64,000 bases of DNA from Lucinisca nassula (Eukaryota; Mollusca; Bivalvia; Lucinida; Lucinidae), in assembly GCA_963580285.1 (NCBI GenBank), contig OY757012.1:165094652-165158651 (forward strand), in the 5' to 3' direction. The translations under genes were made by a program, and so were the position numbers. Shown piece after piece: positions 19,826 to 32,850 of the stretch (position 1 is its first letter; every line of letters begins with the position of its first letter). Below the pieces are notes generated by a model, which was not told the origin of the DNA, ran no database searches, and saw only the letters and a list, made by a program, of their open reading frames with translations.

Positions 19826-21878
19826 CTATGTCTGTGCGGGGAACAGAACAACTAAAAATCTATTGCCGGCCTCGCTCCACGCTGGGCACACTATATATAT
19901 TTCCAGAGCGCTCGCATGCTCTGTGCTGGGAACAGAACAACTATAAGACCATTGTTGGCCTCGCTCCACGCTGGATACACTACATATATTTCCAGAATGC
20001 TCGCATGCTCTGTGCTGGGAACAGAACAACTATAAGACCATTGTTGGCCTCGCTCCACGCTGGGCACACTATCTATATTTCCAGAGTGCTCGCAAACAGA
20101 ACAACTATAAGACCATTGCCGGCCCCGCTCCACGCTGGGCACACTATATATATTTCCAGAGTGCTGGCATGCTCTTTGCTGGGAACAGAACAACTATAAA
20201 ACCATTGCCGGCCTCGCTCCACGCCGGGCACACTATATATATTTTCAGAGTGCTCGCATGCTCTCTGCTGGGAACAAAACAATTATAAGACCATTATCAG
20301 CCTCGCTCAACGCTGGGCACACTATATATATATTTCCAAAATGCTCGAATGCTATGTGCTTGGAATAGAATAACTATAAACCATTGCCGCACTAGCTCCA
20401 CGCTGGGCACAGTATATATATATTTCCAGAGTGCTCGTATGCTCTGTGCTGGGAACAGAACAAATATAAGACCACTGTTGGCCTCGCTTCCCGCTGGGCA
20501 CACAGTATATATTTCCGGTGTGCTCGCATGCTCTGTGCTGGGAACACAGCAGCTATAAGACCATTGTTGGCCTCGCTCCACGCTGGGCACACCATATATA
20601 TTTCCAGAGTGCTCACATGCTCTGTGCAGTGAACAGAACACTATAAGACAATTGTTGGCCTCGCTCCACGCTACGCACACTATCTATATTTCCAGAGTGC
20701 TCGCATCGCCTGTACTGGGAACAGACCAACTATAAGACCATTGCCGGCCCCGCTCCACGCTGGGCACACTATACATGTACATATTTCCAGAGTGCTGGCA
20801 TGGCCTGTGCTGGGAACAGAACAACTATACAACCATTCCCGGCCTCGCACCAAACCGGGCACACTATATATATTTCCAGCGTGCTCGCTTGCTCTTGTGC
20901 TGGGAACAGAACAACTATAAGACCATTGCCGGCCTCGATCCACGCTGGGCACACTATATATATTTCCAAAGTGCTCGAATGATCCGTGCATGGAACAGAA
21001 CAACTATAAACCATTGCCGGCCTCGCTCCACGCTGGGCACAGTATATAGATTTCCAGAGTGTTCGCATGCTCTGTGCTGGGAACAGAACAAATATGAGAC
21101 CTTTGTTGGACTCGCTCCGCACTGGGCACACTATATATATTTCCGGAGCGCTCGCATGCTCTGTGCTGTGAACAGAACAACTATAAGACCATTGTTGGCC
21201 TCGATACACGCTAGGCACACTATATTTATTTCAAGAGCGCTCGCATGCTCGGTGCTGGGAACTGAAAAACTATAAGACCATTGTTGGCCTCGCTCCACGC
21301 TGGAGAAACTATATATATTTCCAGAGTGCTCGCTTGGTTTGTGGTGGGAACAGAACAACTATAAGACCATTGCCGACCTCGCTCCACGCTAGGCACACTA
21401 TATATATTTCCAGAGTGCTCGCATGCTCTGTGCTGGGAACAGAACAACTATAAGACCACTGTTGGCCTCGCTCCACGCTGGGCACACTTTTTATATGTCC
21501 AGATAGCTAGCATGCTCTCTGCTGGAAACAGAACAACTGTAAAACCATTGTTGGCCTCGCTCCACGCTGGACACACATTTTATATATTTCCAGAGTGCTT
21601 TCATGCTCTGTGCTGGGAACAGAACAACTATAAGACCAGTGTTGGCCTCGCGCCACGCTGGGCACACTATATATATTTCAAGAGTGCTCGCTTGCTCTGT
21701 GCTCTTAACAGAACAACTATAAGACCATTGTTGGCCTCTCTCCATGCCGGGCACACTATATTTGCTTCCAGAGTGCTCGCACGCACTGTGCTGGGAACAG
21801 AACATCTATAAGACCACTGTTGGCCTCGCTCCACGCTGGGCACACTATATATTTTCCCAGAGTGCTCGCATGCTCTGC
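19826..21878 (+). repeat. 89-bp satellite, array 2
   Basis: About 23 units with the same landmarks as array 1, including TATATATTTCCAGAGTGCTC and CAACTATAAGACCATTG. One unit is deleted near 20,093 (GCTCGCAAACAGAAC). The array stops inside a unit at GCATGCTCTGCAGAGCAATA. No genes. Confidence 0.92.
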
Positions 21879-23480
21879 AGAGCAATAGCAGGAATAGGCT
21901 TCATATTTTCAAGTTCTGTGGTGTATTCCTTGCCAAAAGTTGCACCGGGGCGGGGCCCAATTTGTTTTATAGACTTTTATAGGAAAAACCCTCAAAAATC
22001 TTCTTGTCTGAAACCAGCTGCAGAAGGCACACTCCAATATTTCTTCTATATTTGGTATGAAGCTTCATCTAGTGCACCTCTAACAAGATTGTTCAAAGTA
22101 TAGCTCTGGGTCCAAAATGGCCCCGGCGCGGGGCCCACTGTTTACATAGACTTATGTATAGGAAGAGTCTTTAAAAATCTTATTGTCTGAAACCAGAAGC
22201 CCAGGTGTTTGATATTTGGAATAAAGCTTCTTCCAGTGGACCTCTACCAAGATGGTTCAAATCATAGCCCTGGGGTCGATTATAGCCCCGTGGCGGGACC
22301 CACTGGGTTTACACAGATGTATATAGGAAAAAAACTTTACAAAATCTTCTTGTCTGAGGTCAGAAGGCCCAGATCTTTGATATTTGGTTTGAAACTTCAT
22401 CTAATAGATCTCTACCAAAATTGTTCAAATTAAAGCCCTTGGGTCCGAAATGGCCCAGGGACAGGGCCCAGTGGGTTTACATAGACATACATAGGGAAAA
22501 CATTTTAAAATCTTCATGTCTGAAACTAGAAGGCTCTAGTCTTTGATTGATATTTGGTATGAAGCTCTTTCTAGTGGACTTCTACCAAAATTGTTCAAAT
22601 CATAACCCTCAGGCAAAAATGGCCCCTTGGCGGGGCCCACTGGGTTTACATAGACATACATAGGGAAACCAGTTTAAAATCTTCATGTCTGAAACCAAAA
22701 GGCCGAGGTCTTCAGTATTTGTTATGAAGCTACTTCTAGATGACATCTACCAAGATTGTTCAAATAATAGCCCTGGGGCCAAAAATGGCCCTGGGGTTAG
22801 GCCCACTGGGTTCACATAGACATACATAGGGAAACCCTTTAAAAAGCTTCTTGTCTTAAGACTTATATAGGGAAGCCTTTAAAAATATTGTCTGAAACAG
22901 AAGTCCCAGTTCTTTGATATTTTGTATGAAGCTTCAGCTAATGGACCTCTACCAAAGTTATTCATATTATCGCTCTGGGATCACAGTTGGCCCCGCCTTA
23001 GGGGTCACATGTTTTACGTAGACCCATATAGGGAAAACCCTTTAAAATCTTCTTGTCTGAAACCAGAAATTCCAGGTCTTTGATATTTGGCATGTAGCTT
23101 TTTCTAGTGGACCTCTACAAAGATTGCTCAAATTATAGCCTTGTGGCCAAAAATGGCCCCGCCCTGGGCCCACTAGTTTTACATAGACTTATATAGGGAA
23201 CTCCTTTAAGAATCCTCTTGTCCGAAACGAGAAGGCCCAGGCCTTTGATATTTGATATGTAGCTTCATCTAGTGGACCTCTACCAAGATTATTCAATTTA
23301 TAGTCCCGGAGCAAAAAAATGGCCCCGCACTGGATCCCACATGTTTTCCGTAGAGATACGAAGGGAAAACCTTTAAAAAACTTGTCTGAAACCAGAAGGC
23401 CCAGGTCTTTGATATTTGGTATGTAGCTTGATCTAGTGGACTTCTACCGAGATTGTTCAAATACTCGGGGCCCACTTGTT
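21879..23480 (+). repeat. Tandem repeat, unit about 168 bp, about 9 copies
   Basis: TCTTGTCTGAAACCAGAAGG-type phrases recur near 22,003, 22,183, 22,351, 22,518, 22,687, 22,870, 23,056, 23,216 and 23,385. Between them are TTGATATTTGGTATG, GTGGACCTCTACCAAGATTG, AATGGCCCC and a GGGCCCACTGGGTTTACATA block. It is diverged and indel-rich and has no consistent reading frame. A further unit sits at 24,840-25,020. Confidence 0.85.
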
Positions 23481-24399
23481 TGTTGGTGAATGATGGGAGT
23501 TATGGGTTAATTGTACTGATTCCTGAACATTGCCTTCCTTGTCCTCGGTAGCGATAGCGGGGACATACTGTTTTTGTCCTGTCTGTTTGTTTATTTATTT
23601 ATCTATTTGTTGGTTGTTCAACTTTATCATTGGTCATAACTGTTGAACGGTTTGAGATAGAGCCTTCATTTTTGGCATGTAAGTTCCTCGGGAAAAGGGC
23701 TTCCGACTCATACCAAACATGTTTTACCTATGACCTTGACCTTGACCTGTTACCTACTTTATAAAAAACAAAACAAAAAAAAACATTGGTCATAACTTCT
23801 GAACCGTTTGAGTTATAGCCTTCATATCTGGCTTATAAGTTCCTTAAGACCAGGGCTTTCGATTCATAAAAAAAATTGATCAGAATCAGAATCAGAATTG
23901 TTACTGGTGACACGTCAAATGACATTCATACACCAGGACCTGTGATGACCTGTGTCCTTGACTTTGACCTGTGATCTACTTTAAAGAAACAAATAACTTT
24001 TGTCATAACTTCTTAACCGTTTGAGATATAGCCTTCATATTTTGCTTATAAGTTCCTTGGGACAAGGGCTTTCAAATCAAACAAAAAATTTGACCTATGA
24101 CCTTGATCTTAATCTGTGACTTACTTTAGAAAAATTACATTGACCATAACTTCAGAACTGTTTGAGATAGAGCCTTCATTTGTGACAGGCAGGTTCCTTA
24201 TGAAAAGGGCTTCCCACTTATATAAAAATTTTAACCTTTGACCTACATTAAAGAAAAACTAACATTTGTCATATCTTTTGAACCGTTTGAGGTAGGGCCT
24301 TCTTAATTAGCACATAAGTTTCTTGTGGCAAGAGCTTCCCACTGCTACAAAATTGTTTGACCTTGATCATGACCTTTTTACTACTTTAAAGACAAATAA
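23481..24399 (+). repeat. Tandem repeat, about 110-120 bp (same family as 1054-1745)
   Basis: Units with GGTCATAACTTCTGAACCGT, GAGATAGAGCCTTCAT and GACCTTGACCTGTGACCTAC, interrupted by poly-A tracts. At 23,880-23,937 a foreign piece (CAGAATTGTTACTGGTGACA, CGTCAAATGACATTCATACA) breaks a unit. An inverted relative of that piece lies at 26,465-26,513. Confidence 0.8.
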
Positions 24400-24549
24400 G
24401 CCTTTGTGGTGTTGTGGTTATACTACTCGCCTGATAAACCAGGGACCGCAGGATCGATCCTCCTTGGCTTCTCCAGACTTTCGGATGTCTTTAAACCGAG
24501 GTCCCGTTTCCGTATGACCTTAGTTGTTGGTGGGACGTAAATCTAAAAC
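24400..24549 (+). mobile_element. SINE-2, near full length
   Basis: tRNA-like head with a box A-like TGTGGTTATACTACTCGCC and box B GGATCGATCC, followed by TTCTCCAGACTTTCGGATG, AACCGAGGTCCCG and a GGTGGGACGTAAATC tail running into CACACAC. It is inserted within the 120-bp tandem repeat, which continues on both sides. Confidence 0.8.
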
Positions 24550-25127
24550 ACACACACTTAAAAAAAATATTGGTCATAACTTTTGAACCGTTTGAGATAG
24601 AGTCCTCATATTTGGCATGTAGGTTCCTTGTGAAATGGCCTTCTCACTCATACATTTTGACCTGTGCCCTTGACCCTGACCTACATTATTATAACTTTTG
24701 AACCGTTTGAGATAGAGCCTTAATTTTTGGCATGTAGGTGACTTTTGACATGGGCTTCCAACTCGTATATAAATTTTGACCTGTGACCTTGACCTTGTCC
24801 AGTGATCTACTTCAAAGGAAAAATGAACCTACCCGGGGACATGTTAGTGTTTCACAAACACACCTTGTCTATATAGAGAAACCTTTAAAATCTTCTTGTC
24901 TGAACCCAGAAGGCCCGGATATAAATAACCAGAAGGCCCTGGCCTTTGATCTTTGGCTTTTAGCTTCCAAAAGTGGACCTCTACCAAGATTGTTCAGATA
25001 ATACCCCTGGGGTCAAACGATTTATACCAAGTCTTAGAGCAATCTACCATGTGAAACTTCAGTTAATAGTATGTAAATCTCTTAGCTCAGGTGAGCGATA
25101 TAGGACCATTATGATCCTCTTGTTTCT
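24550..25127 (+). repeat. End of the 120-bp/168-bp repeat block with terminal motif
   Basis: Two more 120-bp units (from 24,570), one 168-bp unit (24,840-25,020), then about 70 bases of single-copy character. The block closes with CTCAGGTGAGCGATATAGG, hairpin GGACCATTATGATCC and TCTTGTTTC. The same type of end closes the block at 2846, implying a shared transposon terminus. Confidence 0.65.
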
Positions 25128-25335
25128 TTTCTGTGCTTAGGGCCCCCGCCAATCGGGACTAGGAGAAATAGACTGGGCTGCATGCTGCTTCCGCGTCAAT
25201 GGCGTACAGATAAACCGCTAGAACATTCCACGCCTGCATGGCAAAAGTGTTGCAAGTCGGAGCCACTACACTTGAACATCCGCGGTTTCATAGGGCAGTG
25301 GGGCTTTAGGTGTCATTTTATCTCACATACCACAA
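25128..25335 (+). mobile_element. SINE-3, 3'-truncated and diverged
   Basis: GGCCCCCGCCAATCGGG head, GGGCTGCATGCTGCTTCC, TAAACCGCTAGAACATTCC, AAAGTGTTGCAAGTCGG and GGTGTCATTTTATCTCACAT, in the order of the 50,533 copy. It stops before the AAAAGTCCCACAAAATTGG block, so the tail is absent. Confidence 0.65.
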
Positions 25336-26520
25336 AATCGGAAGGATGTGTAAAACTTCTTCAAACAGAAATTATGTATGCTTAAATCATACTAAATAGG
25401 ATAAATAGCTCGATACATTTTCAGAGACCTGTAAATCCCTGAAAACTCCACAATATTTAGCAAATAAAGACACACCTCAGTCAGGCCGGCTACATATATT
25501 TATTACATAACGCCGCTGTTAAACAGTGGATAACGTCATGTAATAAAAATCACACGACCACACTTGTAATAACACATGGCTACTGACGCGTAACCCCACG
25601 ACGCCATCCATGACAACTCTATTTTTCTCTTTAACGTTTTCAGCAATAAAACCCGATTTAACACCGTTATGTGATAAACCATAAAATCCCATATGAAATG
25701 ATCACTCGTGTAAGAGTTTACAACACTACGTGTCAACATACTATAGGGTCAGAATTATGTCAAAGAAAAACAATAAAAAATGCTTCTGCTCTTTAAAGGA
25801 AAGGTTTAACATTTTAATAAATATATTAGTGTTCTAGACGGCCAGACTTCAAGAAGGCTGAAAGTTTGCCAGCTCAGGCTTAACAACAAATATACCCATC
25901 GTCCGTATGCCCTACGGGATTCGAACAAACTTGTCGAAACATTCATAATAACTAGTTACCAGTGCTACCATTGCCCCAACAACCAACCAAAATGACGAGC
26001 TGAACAAACAGACGGACGGACAATTAGAGACCTTCCAAGACGGATGCATGAACAGCAGATATTATGTGCAAACCAATGCTTTATAAGACCTATTTTTACG
26101 AAGTGTATCATTTATCAGTATATCACTGAAATTATTTATAAAATATTACTAAAACTTTATATCAAAGAGGTAACATCATATCATTCACAACCCTTGGGAA
26201 AACAAAATTAAAATATTATCACTATTTCATCAATATTGCCACAAGAACATCAGAAAATATTCTCAAAATATTCTCACTGTAAAAACAAAGAATAATTTGA
26301 ACACTAATAACTATTTTCCACACTTAATTTAATGTAATAAAATTAGACTTTTACAAGGGAGGAAATCCGACTATTTCAAGCTTTAACTTTTACAAAACAG
26401 TCAACATAGTTTTTCAGAGGCCACCTGAAAATATCACTTCAGTTTCTTATATAAAAAAGCCTAGTGTATGAATGCCATTTGACGTGACACCAGTAGCATT
26501 TCAGATTCTGAAGGTAGCTC
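25336..26520. other. AT-rich stretch without a recognisable gene
   Basis: Low-complexity AT-rich sequence. I see no frame over about 70 codons, no splice-bounded exon and no long tandem repeat. It contains the tRNA-derived piece at 25,893-25,985, and at 26,465-26,513 an inverted copy of the short insert found at 23,880-23,937. Confidence 0.5.
25893..25985 (-). mobile_element. tRNA-derived SINE-like fragment
   Basis: On the minus strand, GGCAATGGTAGCACTGGTAA resembles a box A region and TTTGTTCGAATCCCGTAGGG contains the canonical box B GTTCGAATCCC. The arms do not fold into a clean tRNA, so a tRNA-derived retroposon or decayed tRNA pseudogene is more likely than a working tRNA gene. Confidence 0.4.
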
Positions 26521-27464
26521 TAAGGAGCGTTAGAATCGCTGTGCCCCGTCTCAGCCTACAGCTGTCCTCGCTCCATGCGGGACACGTTGACAGTACTACC
26601 CGCTGAGCAGTCGCTTCCTCTGCCGGAAACACAGCAAGCGAGACCTACAGCTTGCCTCGCTCCACATTGGACACGTTGACAGTACTAATGTGTAGGAAAC
26701 ACAACAACTGTAAGACCTACAGCTGGCCTCGCTACACGCTATAAGACCTATTTATGTCCTTGCTCCACGTTGGACACGTTATATTTTACTGAAGCGGCCG
26801 CTTGCTCCTCGTTGGGAACGTTACGTATTGAGACATATTCCTGTCCTTGCTCCGTGCTGGAAACGTTACATATTGTATAGGAGCGGTCGCTTGGTCTGTG
26901 CTGGGCACGGAATAACTATTATACCATTCCTACCATTGCTCCATGCTGGGAACTTTAAGAATACAGTATATTATACTGAAGCATTCGCCTATACCTGCAC
27001 TTGCCCTAAGCAAGCCGGGCACGTTAAGTTCTATACTGAAGAGGTCACTTGCTCTGTGCTGGGCACGGATCAACAATAAGGAAGACCTATTTCTTGCCTT
27101 GCTCTACGCTGGGGACGTCACGTATTCTACTGGATCATTCGCTGGATATAAGATCTATTTCTGTCCCTGCTCCACGCTGGGAACGTTGCATATTGTATTG
27201 GAGCGGTCACTTGCTCTGTGCTGTGAGTGAAGAACTTAAAGACATATTCCTGCCCTTACTCCACTCTGCGTTCGTTATGTATTACACTGAATCAGTTGCT
27301 TGCTCTGTGCTGGATACGGGAGCTGGGATACGGAGCAATCTGCCCTTGCTCCACTCTGGGAACATTACGCATTCTACGTTGCTTGATCTGTGCTAGACAC
27401 GAAGTAATATAAGACCTATACCCCGAGAATGAACGCACCGAAGTATATAGGGCCTATAACGTAC
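26521..27464 (+). repeat. Diverged about 90-bp satellite relatives
   Basis: Boxes CTCGCTCCATGCGGGACACG, TTGCTCCACGTTGGACACG, TCTGTGCTGGGCACGGA and AGACCTATTTCTTGCCTTGC recur roughly every 90 bp on +. The segment 26,870-27,464 is paralogous to 19,100-19,700, sharing TAAGACCTATACCCCGAGAA and other unique phrases. This looks like the older form from which the homogeneous 89-bp satellite arose. Confidence 0.75.
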
Positions 27465-27590
27465 CCAGTTGCTCCGTGCCAGCAGAGAGCAAGCGTGCGT
27501 CCCGGAAGAAAACATAGCGTGCCCAGCACAGAGCAAGCCAGAGCTCCGGAAGAAAATAAAACGTGCCCAGCGTGGAGCGAGGCCTACAAT
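27465..27590. other. Orientation-switch junction
   Basis: Here the satellite family flips from + to - within about 100 bases: GTTGCTCCGTGCCAGCAGAG leads into AACATAGCGTGCCCAGCACA and GTGCCCAGCGTGGAGCGAGG. An almost identical junction sits at 19,700-19,825, where array 2 flips back to +. A shared breakpoint sequence implies one ancient inversion later duplicated. Confidence 0.65.
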
Positions 27591-30500
27591 GGGATTTATA
27601 GATGTTCTGTTCCGAGCATAGAGCATACGAGCGCTCCGAAAATATATACAGTATGCCCAGCGTGATGCAAGGCCGGCAATGGTCTTATAGGTGTTCTGTT
27701 CACAGCAAAGAGCAAGCGAGCACTCTGAAAATATATATAGTGTGCCCAGCGTGGAGCGAGGCCAATAATGGTCTTATAGTTGTTCTTTTCCCAGCACAGG
27801 GCATGCGAGCGCTCTGTCAGTATATATAGTGTGCCCAGCGTGGAGCGAGGCCAACAATGGACGTATAAGTGTTCTGTTCCCAGCACAGAGCATGCGTGCA
27901 CACTGGAAATATACATATCGTGTGCCCAGCGTGGAGCGAGGCCAACATTGGTCTTATAGCTGTCCTGATCACATCACAGAGCATGCGAGCACTGTGGAAA
28001 TATATAAAGTGTGCCCAGCGTAGTGCGAGGCTAGAAATGGTTTTATAGTCGTTCTGTTTCCAGCACAGAGCATGCTAGCACTCTGGAAATATATATATAT
28101 AGTGTGCCCAGCGTTGAGTGAGGCCGGCAATGGTTTATAGTTGTTCTGTTCCCAGCACAGAGCATGCGAGCACTCTAGAAATATACAGAGTGTGCCTAGC
28201 ATGGAGCGAGGCCGGCAATGGTCTTATATATGTTCCGTTCCCAGCACAGAGCATGCGAGTACTCTGGAAATATATATAGTGTGCCCAGCGAGGCCGGCAA
28301 TGGTTTAATAGTTTTTCTGTTCCCAGCACAGAGCATGCGAGCACTCTGGAAATATATATATATATATAGTGTGTCCAGCGTTGAGCGAGGCCGGCAATGG
28401 TTTTATAGCTGTTCTGTGCCCAGCACAGAGCATGCGAGCAATCTGGAAATATATATAGTGTGCCCAGCGTGGAGCGAGTTCGGCAATGGACATATAGCTG
28501 TTCTGTTTCAAGCACAGAGCATGGTAGCACTCTGGGAAAATATATAGAGTGCCCAGCGTGGAGCAAGGCCGGCAATGGTCTTATAGTTGTTCTATTCCAA
28601 GCACAGAGCATGCGAGCACTCTGGAAATATATATATAGTGTGTCCAGCACAGAGCATGCGAGCACTCTGGAAATATATATAGTGTGCCCAGGCTGGAGCG
28701 AGGCTGGCAATGTTCTTACAGTTGTTCTGTTCCAAGCACAGAGCATGCGAGCACTCTAGAAATATAAAGGGTGTGCCTAGCGTGGAGCGAGGCCTGCAAT
28801 GGTATTATATTTGTTCCGTTCCCAGCACAGAGCATGCGAGTACTCTGGAAATATATATAGTGTGCCCAGCATGGAGCGAGGCTGGCAATGGCTTTATAGT
28901 CGTTTTGTTCCCAGCACAGAGCAGGCGAGCACTCAGGAAATATATATATATATATATAGTGTGCCCAGTGTGGGTCGAGGCCAACAATGGTTTATAGTTG
29001 TTCTGTTCACAGCACAGAGCATGCGAGCACTCTGGAAATATATATAGTGTGCCCAGCGTGGAGCGACGTCAACAATGGTCTTATAGTTGTTTAGTTCCAA
29101 CACAGAGCATGCGAGCGATCTGGAAATATATATAGTGGGACCAGCGTGGAGCGAGTTCGGCAATGGACATATAGCTGTTCTGTTTCCAGCACAGAGCATG
29201 GTAGCACTCTGGAAAAATATATAGTGTGCCCAGCGTGGTCCAAGGCCGGCAATGGTCTTATAGCTGTTCTATTCCAAGCACAGAGCATGCGAGCACTCTG
29301 GAAATATATATATTGTGTGCCCAGCGTGGAGCGAGGCCAACAATGGTCTTATAGTTGTTCTGTTCCCAGCACAGAGAATGCGAGCACTCTGGAAATATAT
29401 ATAGTGTACCCAGCGTGGAGCGCAGCCGGCAATGGTCTTATAGCTGTTCTGTTCCCAGCACAGAGCATGCGAGCAATCTGGAAATATACATGGTGTGCCC
29501 AGCGTGGAGCGAGGCCAACAATGGTCTTAAAGCTTTTCTGTTCCCAGCACAGAGCATGCGAGCACTCTGGAAATATAAATAGTGTGCCCAGCTTGGAGCG
29601 AGGCCAATAATGGTCTTATAGTTGTTCTGTTCCCAGCACAGAGCATGCGAGCACTCTGGAAATATACATGGTGTGCCCAGCGTGGAGCGACGTCAACAAT
29701 GGTCTTATAGCTTTTCTGTTCCCAGCACAGAGCATGCGAGCACTCTGGAAATATATATAGTGTGTTAATCCCGGAGCGAGGCCGAGAATGGTCTTATAGT
29801 TGTTATGTTCCCAGCACAGAGGATGCGGGCATTTGGATATATATATATAGTGTGTCAAGCATGGGGCGAGGCCGGCAATGGTCTTTTAGTTGCTCTGTTC
29901 CACGCACAGAGCATGCAAGCACTCTGGAAATATATATAGTGTTCCCAGCGTGGAGCGAGTCCGGCAATTGTTTTATAGTTGTTCTCTTCCCAGCACAGAG
30001 CATGCCAGCACTCTGGAAATATATATAGTGTGCCCAGCCTGGAGCAAAGCCGCCAATGGTCTTATATTTGTTCTGTTCCCAGCACAGAGCATGTGAGCGC
30101 TGTGGAAATATATCTAGGTTGCCCAGCGAGGCCGGCCTGTTCCCAGCACAGAGCATTCGAGCGCTCTGGAAATATATACAGTGTGCCCAGCGTGGAGCGA
30201 GACCAACAATGGTCTTATAGCTGTTCTGTTCCCAGCACAGAGCATGCGAGCGCTCCGGAAATATATATAGTGTGCCCAGCGTGGAGCGCGGCCGGCAATG
30301 GTCTTATAGTTGTTCTGTTCCCAGCACAGAGCATGCGAGCACTCTGGAAATATATATACTGTGAACAACGTGGAGCGAGGCCGGCAATGGTTTAGAGTTG
30401 TTCTGTTCAAAGCACATAGCATTCGAGAACTTTGGAAATATATATAGTGTGCCCATCGTGGAGTGAGGCCGGCAATGGTTTTATAGTTATTGTGTAGCCA

Positions 30501-32115
30501 GCACAGAGCATTTGAGCACTCTGGAAATATATAAAGTGTGCCCAGCGGGGACAAAGGTCGGCGATGGTTTAATAGAAATATACATGATGTGCCCAGCGTG
30601 GAGCGAGGCCAACAATGGCCTTATAGCTGTTCTGTTTCCCAGCACAGAGCATGCGAGCACTCTGGAAATATACATGGTGTGCCCAGCGTGGAGCGAGGCC
30701 AACAATGGTCTTATAGCTGTTCTGTTCCCAGCACAGAGCATGCGAGCACTCTGGAAATATATATAAAGTGCCCAGCGTGGAGCGAGGCCAACAATGGTCT
30801 TAAAGTTGTTCTGTTCCCAGCACAGAGCATGCGAGCACTCTGGAAATATACATGGTGTGCCCAGCGTGGAGCGAGGCCAACAATGGTCTTATATTTGTTC
30901 TGTTTCCAGCACAGATCATGCGAGCACTCTGGAAATATATAGTGTACCCAGCGTGGAGCGAGGCCGGCAATGGTCTTATAGTTGTTCTGTTGCCAGCACA
31001 GAGCATGCGAGCTCAATGAAAATATATATAGTGTGCCCAGCGTAGAGCGAGGCCGGCAATGGTCTTATAGTTGTTCTGTTCCCAGCACAGAGCATGCGAA
31101 CACTCTGGAAATATATATAGTGTGTCCAGCGTGGAGCGAGGCCGGCAATGGTCTTATAGTTGTTCTGTTCCCAGCACAGAGGATGCGGGCACTCTGGAAA
31201 TGTATATAGTGTGCCCAGCATGGGGCGGGGCCGGCAATGTTCTTTTAGTTGCTCTGTTCCCCGCACAGAGCATGCAAGCACCTGGTTATATATATAGAGC
31301 GAGCCCGGCAATGGACCAAAGCCGCCAATGGTTTTATAGTTGTTCTGTTCCCAGCACAGAGCATGCGAGCGCTCTGGAAATATATATAGAATACCCAGCG
31401 CGGAGCGAGGCCGGCCTATTCCCAGCACAGAGCGAGACCAACAATGGTCTTATAGCTGTATTGGTCCCGGCACAGAGCATGCGAACGCTCCGGAAATATA
31501 TATAGTGTGCCCAGCGTGGAGCGAGGCCAACAATGGTCTTATATTTGTTCTGTTTCCAGCACAGATCATGCGAGCACTCTGGAAATATATAGTGTACCCA
31601 GCGTGGAGCGAGGCCGGCAATGGTCTTATAGTTGTTCTGTTCCCAGCACAGAGTATGCGAGCTCAATGAAAATATATATAGTGTGCCCAGCGTAGAGCGA
31701 GGCCGGCAATGGTCTTATAGTTGTTCTGTTCCCAGCACAGAGCATGTGAGCACTCTGGAAATATATATAGTGTGCCCAGCGTGGAGCGGGGCCGGCAATG
31801 GTCTTATAGTTGTTCTGTTCCAAGCACAGAGAATGCGAGGTGTCTGGAAATATAGATAGTGTGCCCAGCGTGGAGTGAGGCCAACAATGGTCTTATAGTT
31901 GTTCTGTTCCCAGCACAGAGCATGCGAGCACTCTGGAAATATACGTGGTGTGTCCAGCGTGGAGCGGGGTCAACAATGGTCTTATAGCTGTTCTGTTCCC
32001 AGCACAGAGCATGCGGGCACTCTGGAAATATATATAGTGTGCCCAGCGTGGAGCGAGGCCAACAATGGTCTTTTAGTTGTTCTGTTCCCAGCACAGAGCA
32101 GGCGAGCACTCACTT
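27591..32115 (-). repeat. 89-bp satellite, array 3 (inverted)
   Basis: About 50 units in minus orientation: GTGTGCCCAGCGTGGAGCG, AGGCCGGCAATGGTCTTATA, TTCCCAGCACAGAGCATGCG, AGCACTCTGGAAATATATA. A block around 30,860-31,100 is repeated around 31,510-31,750, sharing the rare GCGAGCTCAATGAAAATATA variant at an offset of about 650 bp, a small higher-order repeat. No genes. Confidence 0.92.
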
Positions 32116-32247
32116 TGTATAAGAATACCCATGCTGAGACGTTCCTGACACGTAGGCCCTATATAGTCGTTATAAGAAGCTGTAACTTATAAAAAGACCT
32201 TTAAAATGAATTTCACTGGACTCGACTTGAAAACGGAACATCGAAAA

Positions 32248-32286
<39 letters not shown>

Positions 32287-32850
32287 CAATTTGTATGTTG
32301 CAGTAAGGCTGGTGTCTCATAAACTTGCAAGTATTCATCGAAAAACAAAACAAAAGGAAAGACAAAAAACTATCACATTTAAAACAGCACATTTGAACGA
32401 ATATTGTTTGTTTATGTTTTTTATTTTTCATAAATTGTTGAAAATGAAACGGAGAAAATAGCTATTTAATATTGAATAACTTTTCTTGTTGTTCCGATTC
32501 TATTGTTGTCTCCCTTGTTCAGGTAATCGTATCAACTTTTTCTAATGATAACTTGAAAGTGCCAATCATATAATAATTTACATCTACATCTTTAGATTGA
32601 ACCTTCATAATTTGACTTCTACTCAACGGGAGCTTATAAACTTGCAATCAAAAATAATTAATGCTTCTATAGATTTTTTTTTTTTTCAATTATAATGGAC
32701 GAAACGACCCTGTGAAAATGTGCTCAATGAACCGAGCAGTCTATGTATAGCTGCAACTGTAGGAAAAAAGTGTGCCCACGGTGGAGCAAACGTTCCCAGC
32801 GTGGAGGTGCCCAGCATGGAGCGCCGTCATTACACCCTGCAGAGGCATAT
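32116..32850 (-). repeat. Module T, inverted copy
   Basis: Reading minus: CACCTCCACGCTGGGAACG, CTACAGTTGCAGCTATAC, CTCCCGTTGAGTAGAAGTCA, AGGGAGACAACAATAGAATC, AAGTTACAGCTTC and CGACTATATAGGGCCTACG, then the edge of array 3. It is uninterrupted here and so gives the empty-site form for the LINE insertion in the + copy. Confidence 0.8.
32250..32281. repeat. (AT)n microsatellite in module T
   Basis: About 16 AT dinucleotides. The equivalent places in the other two T copies hold only a few AT steps (about 11,312 and 48,400), so the tract has expanded in this copy. Confidence 0.85.
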
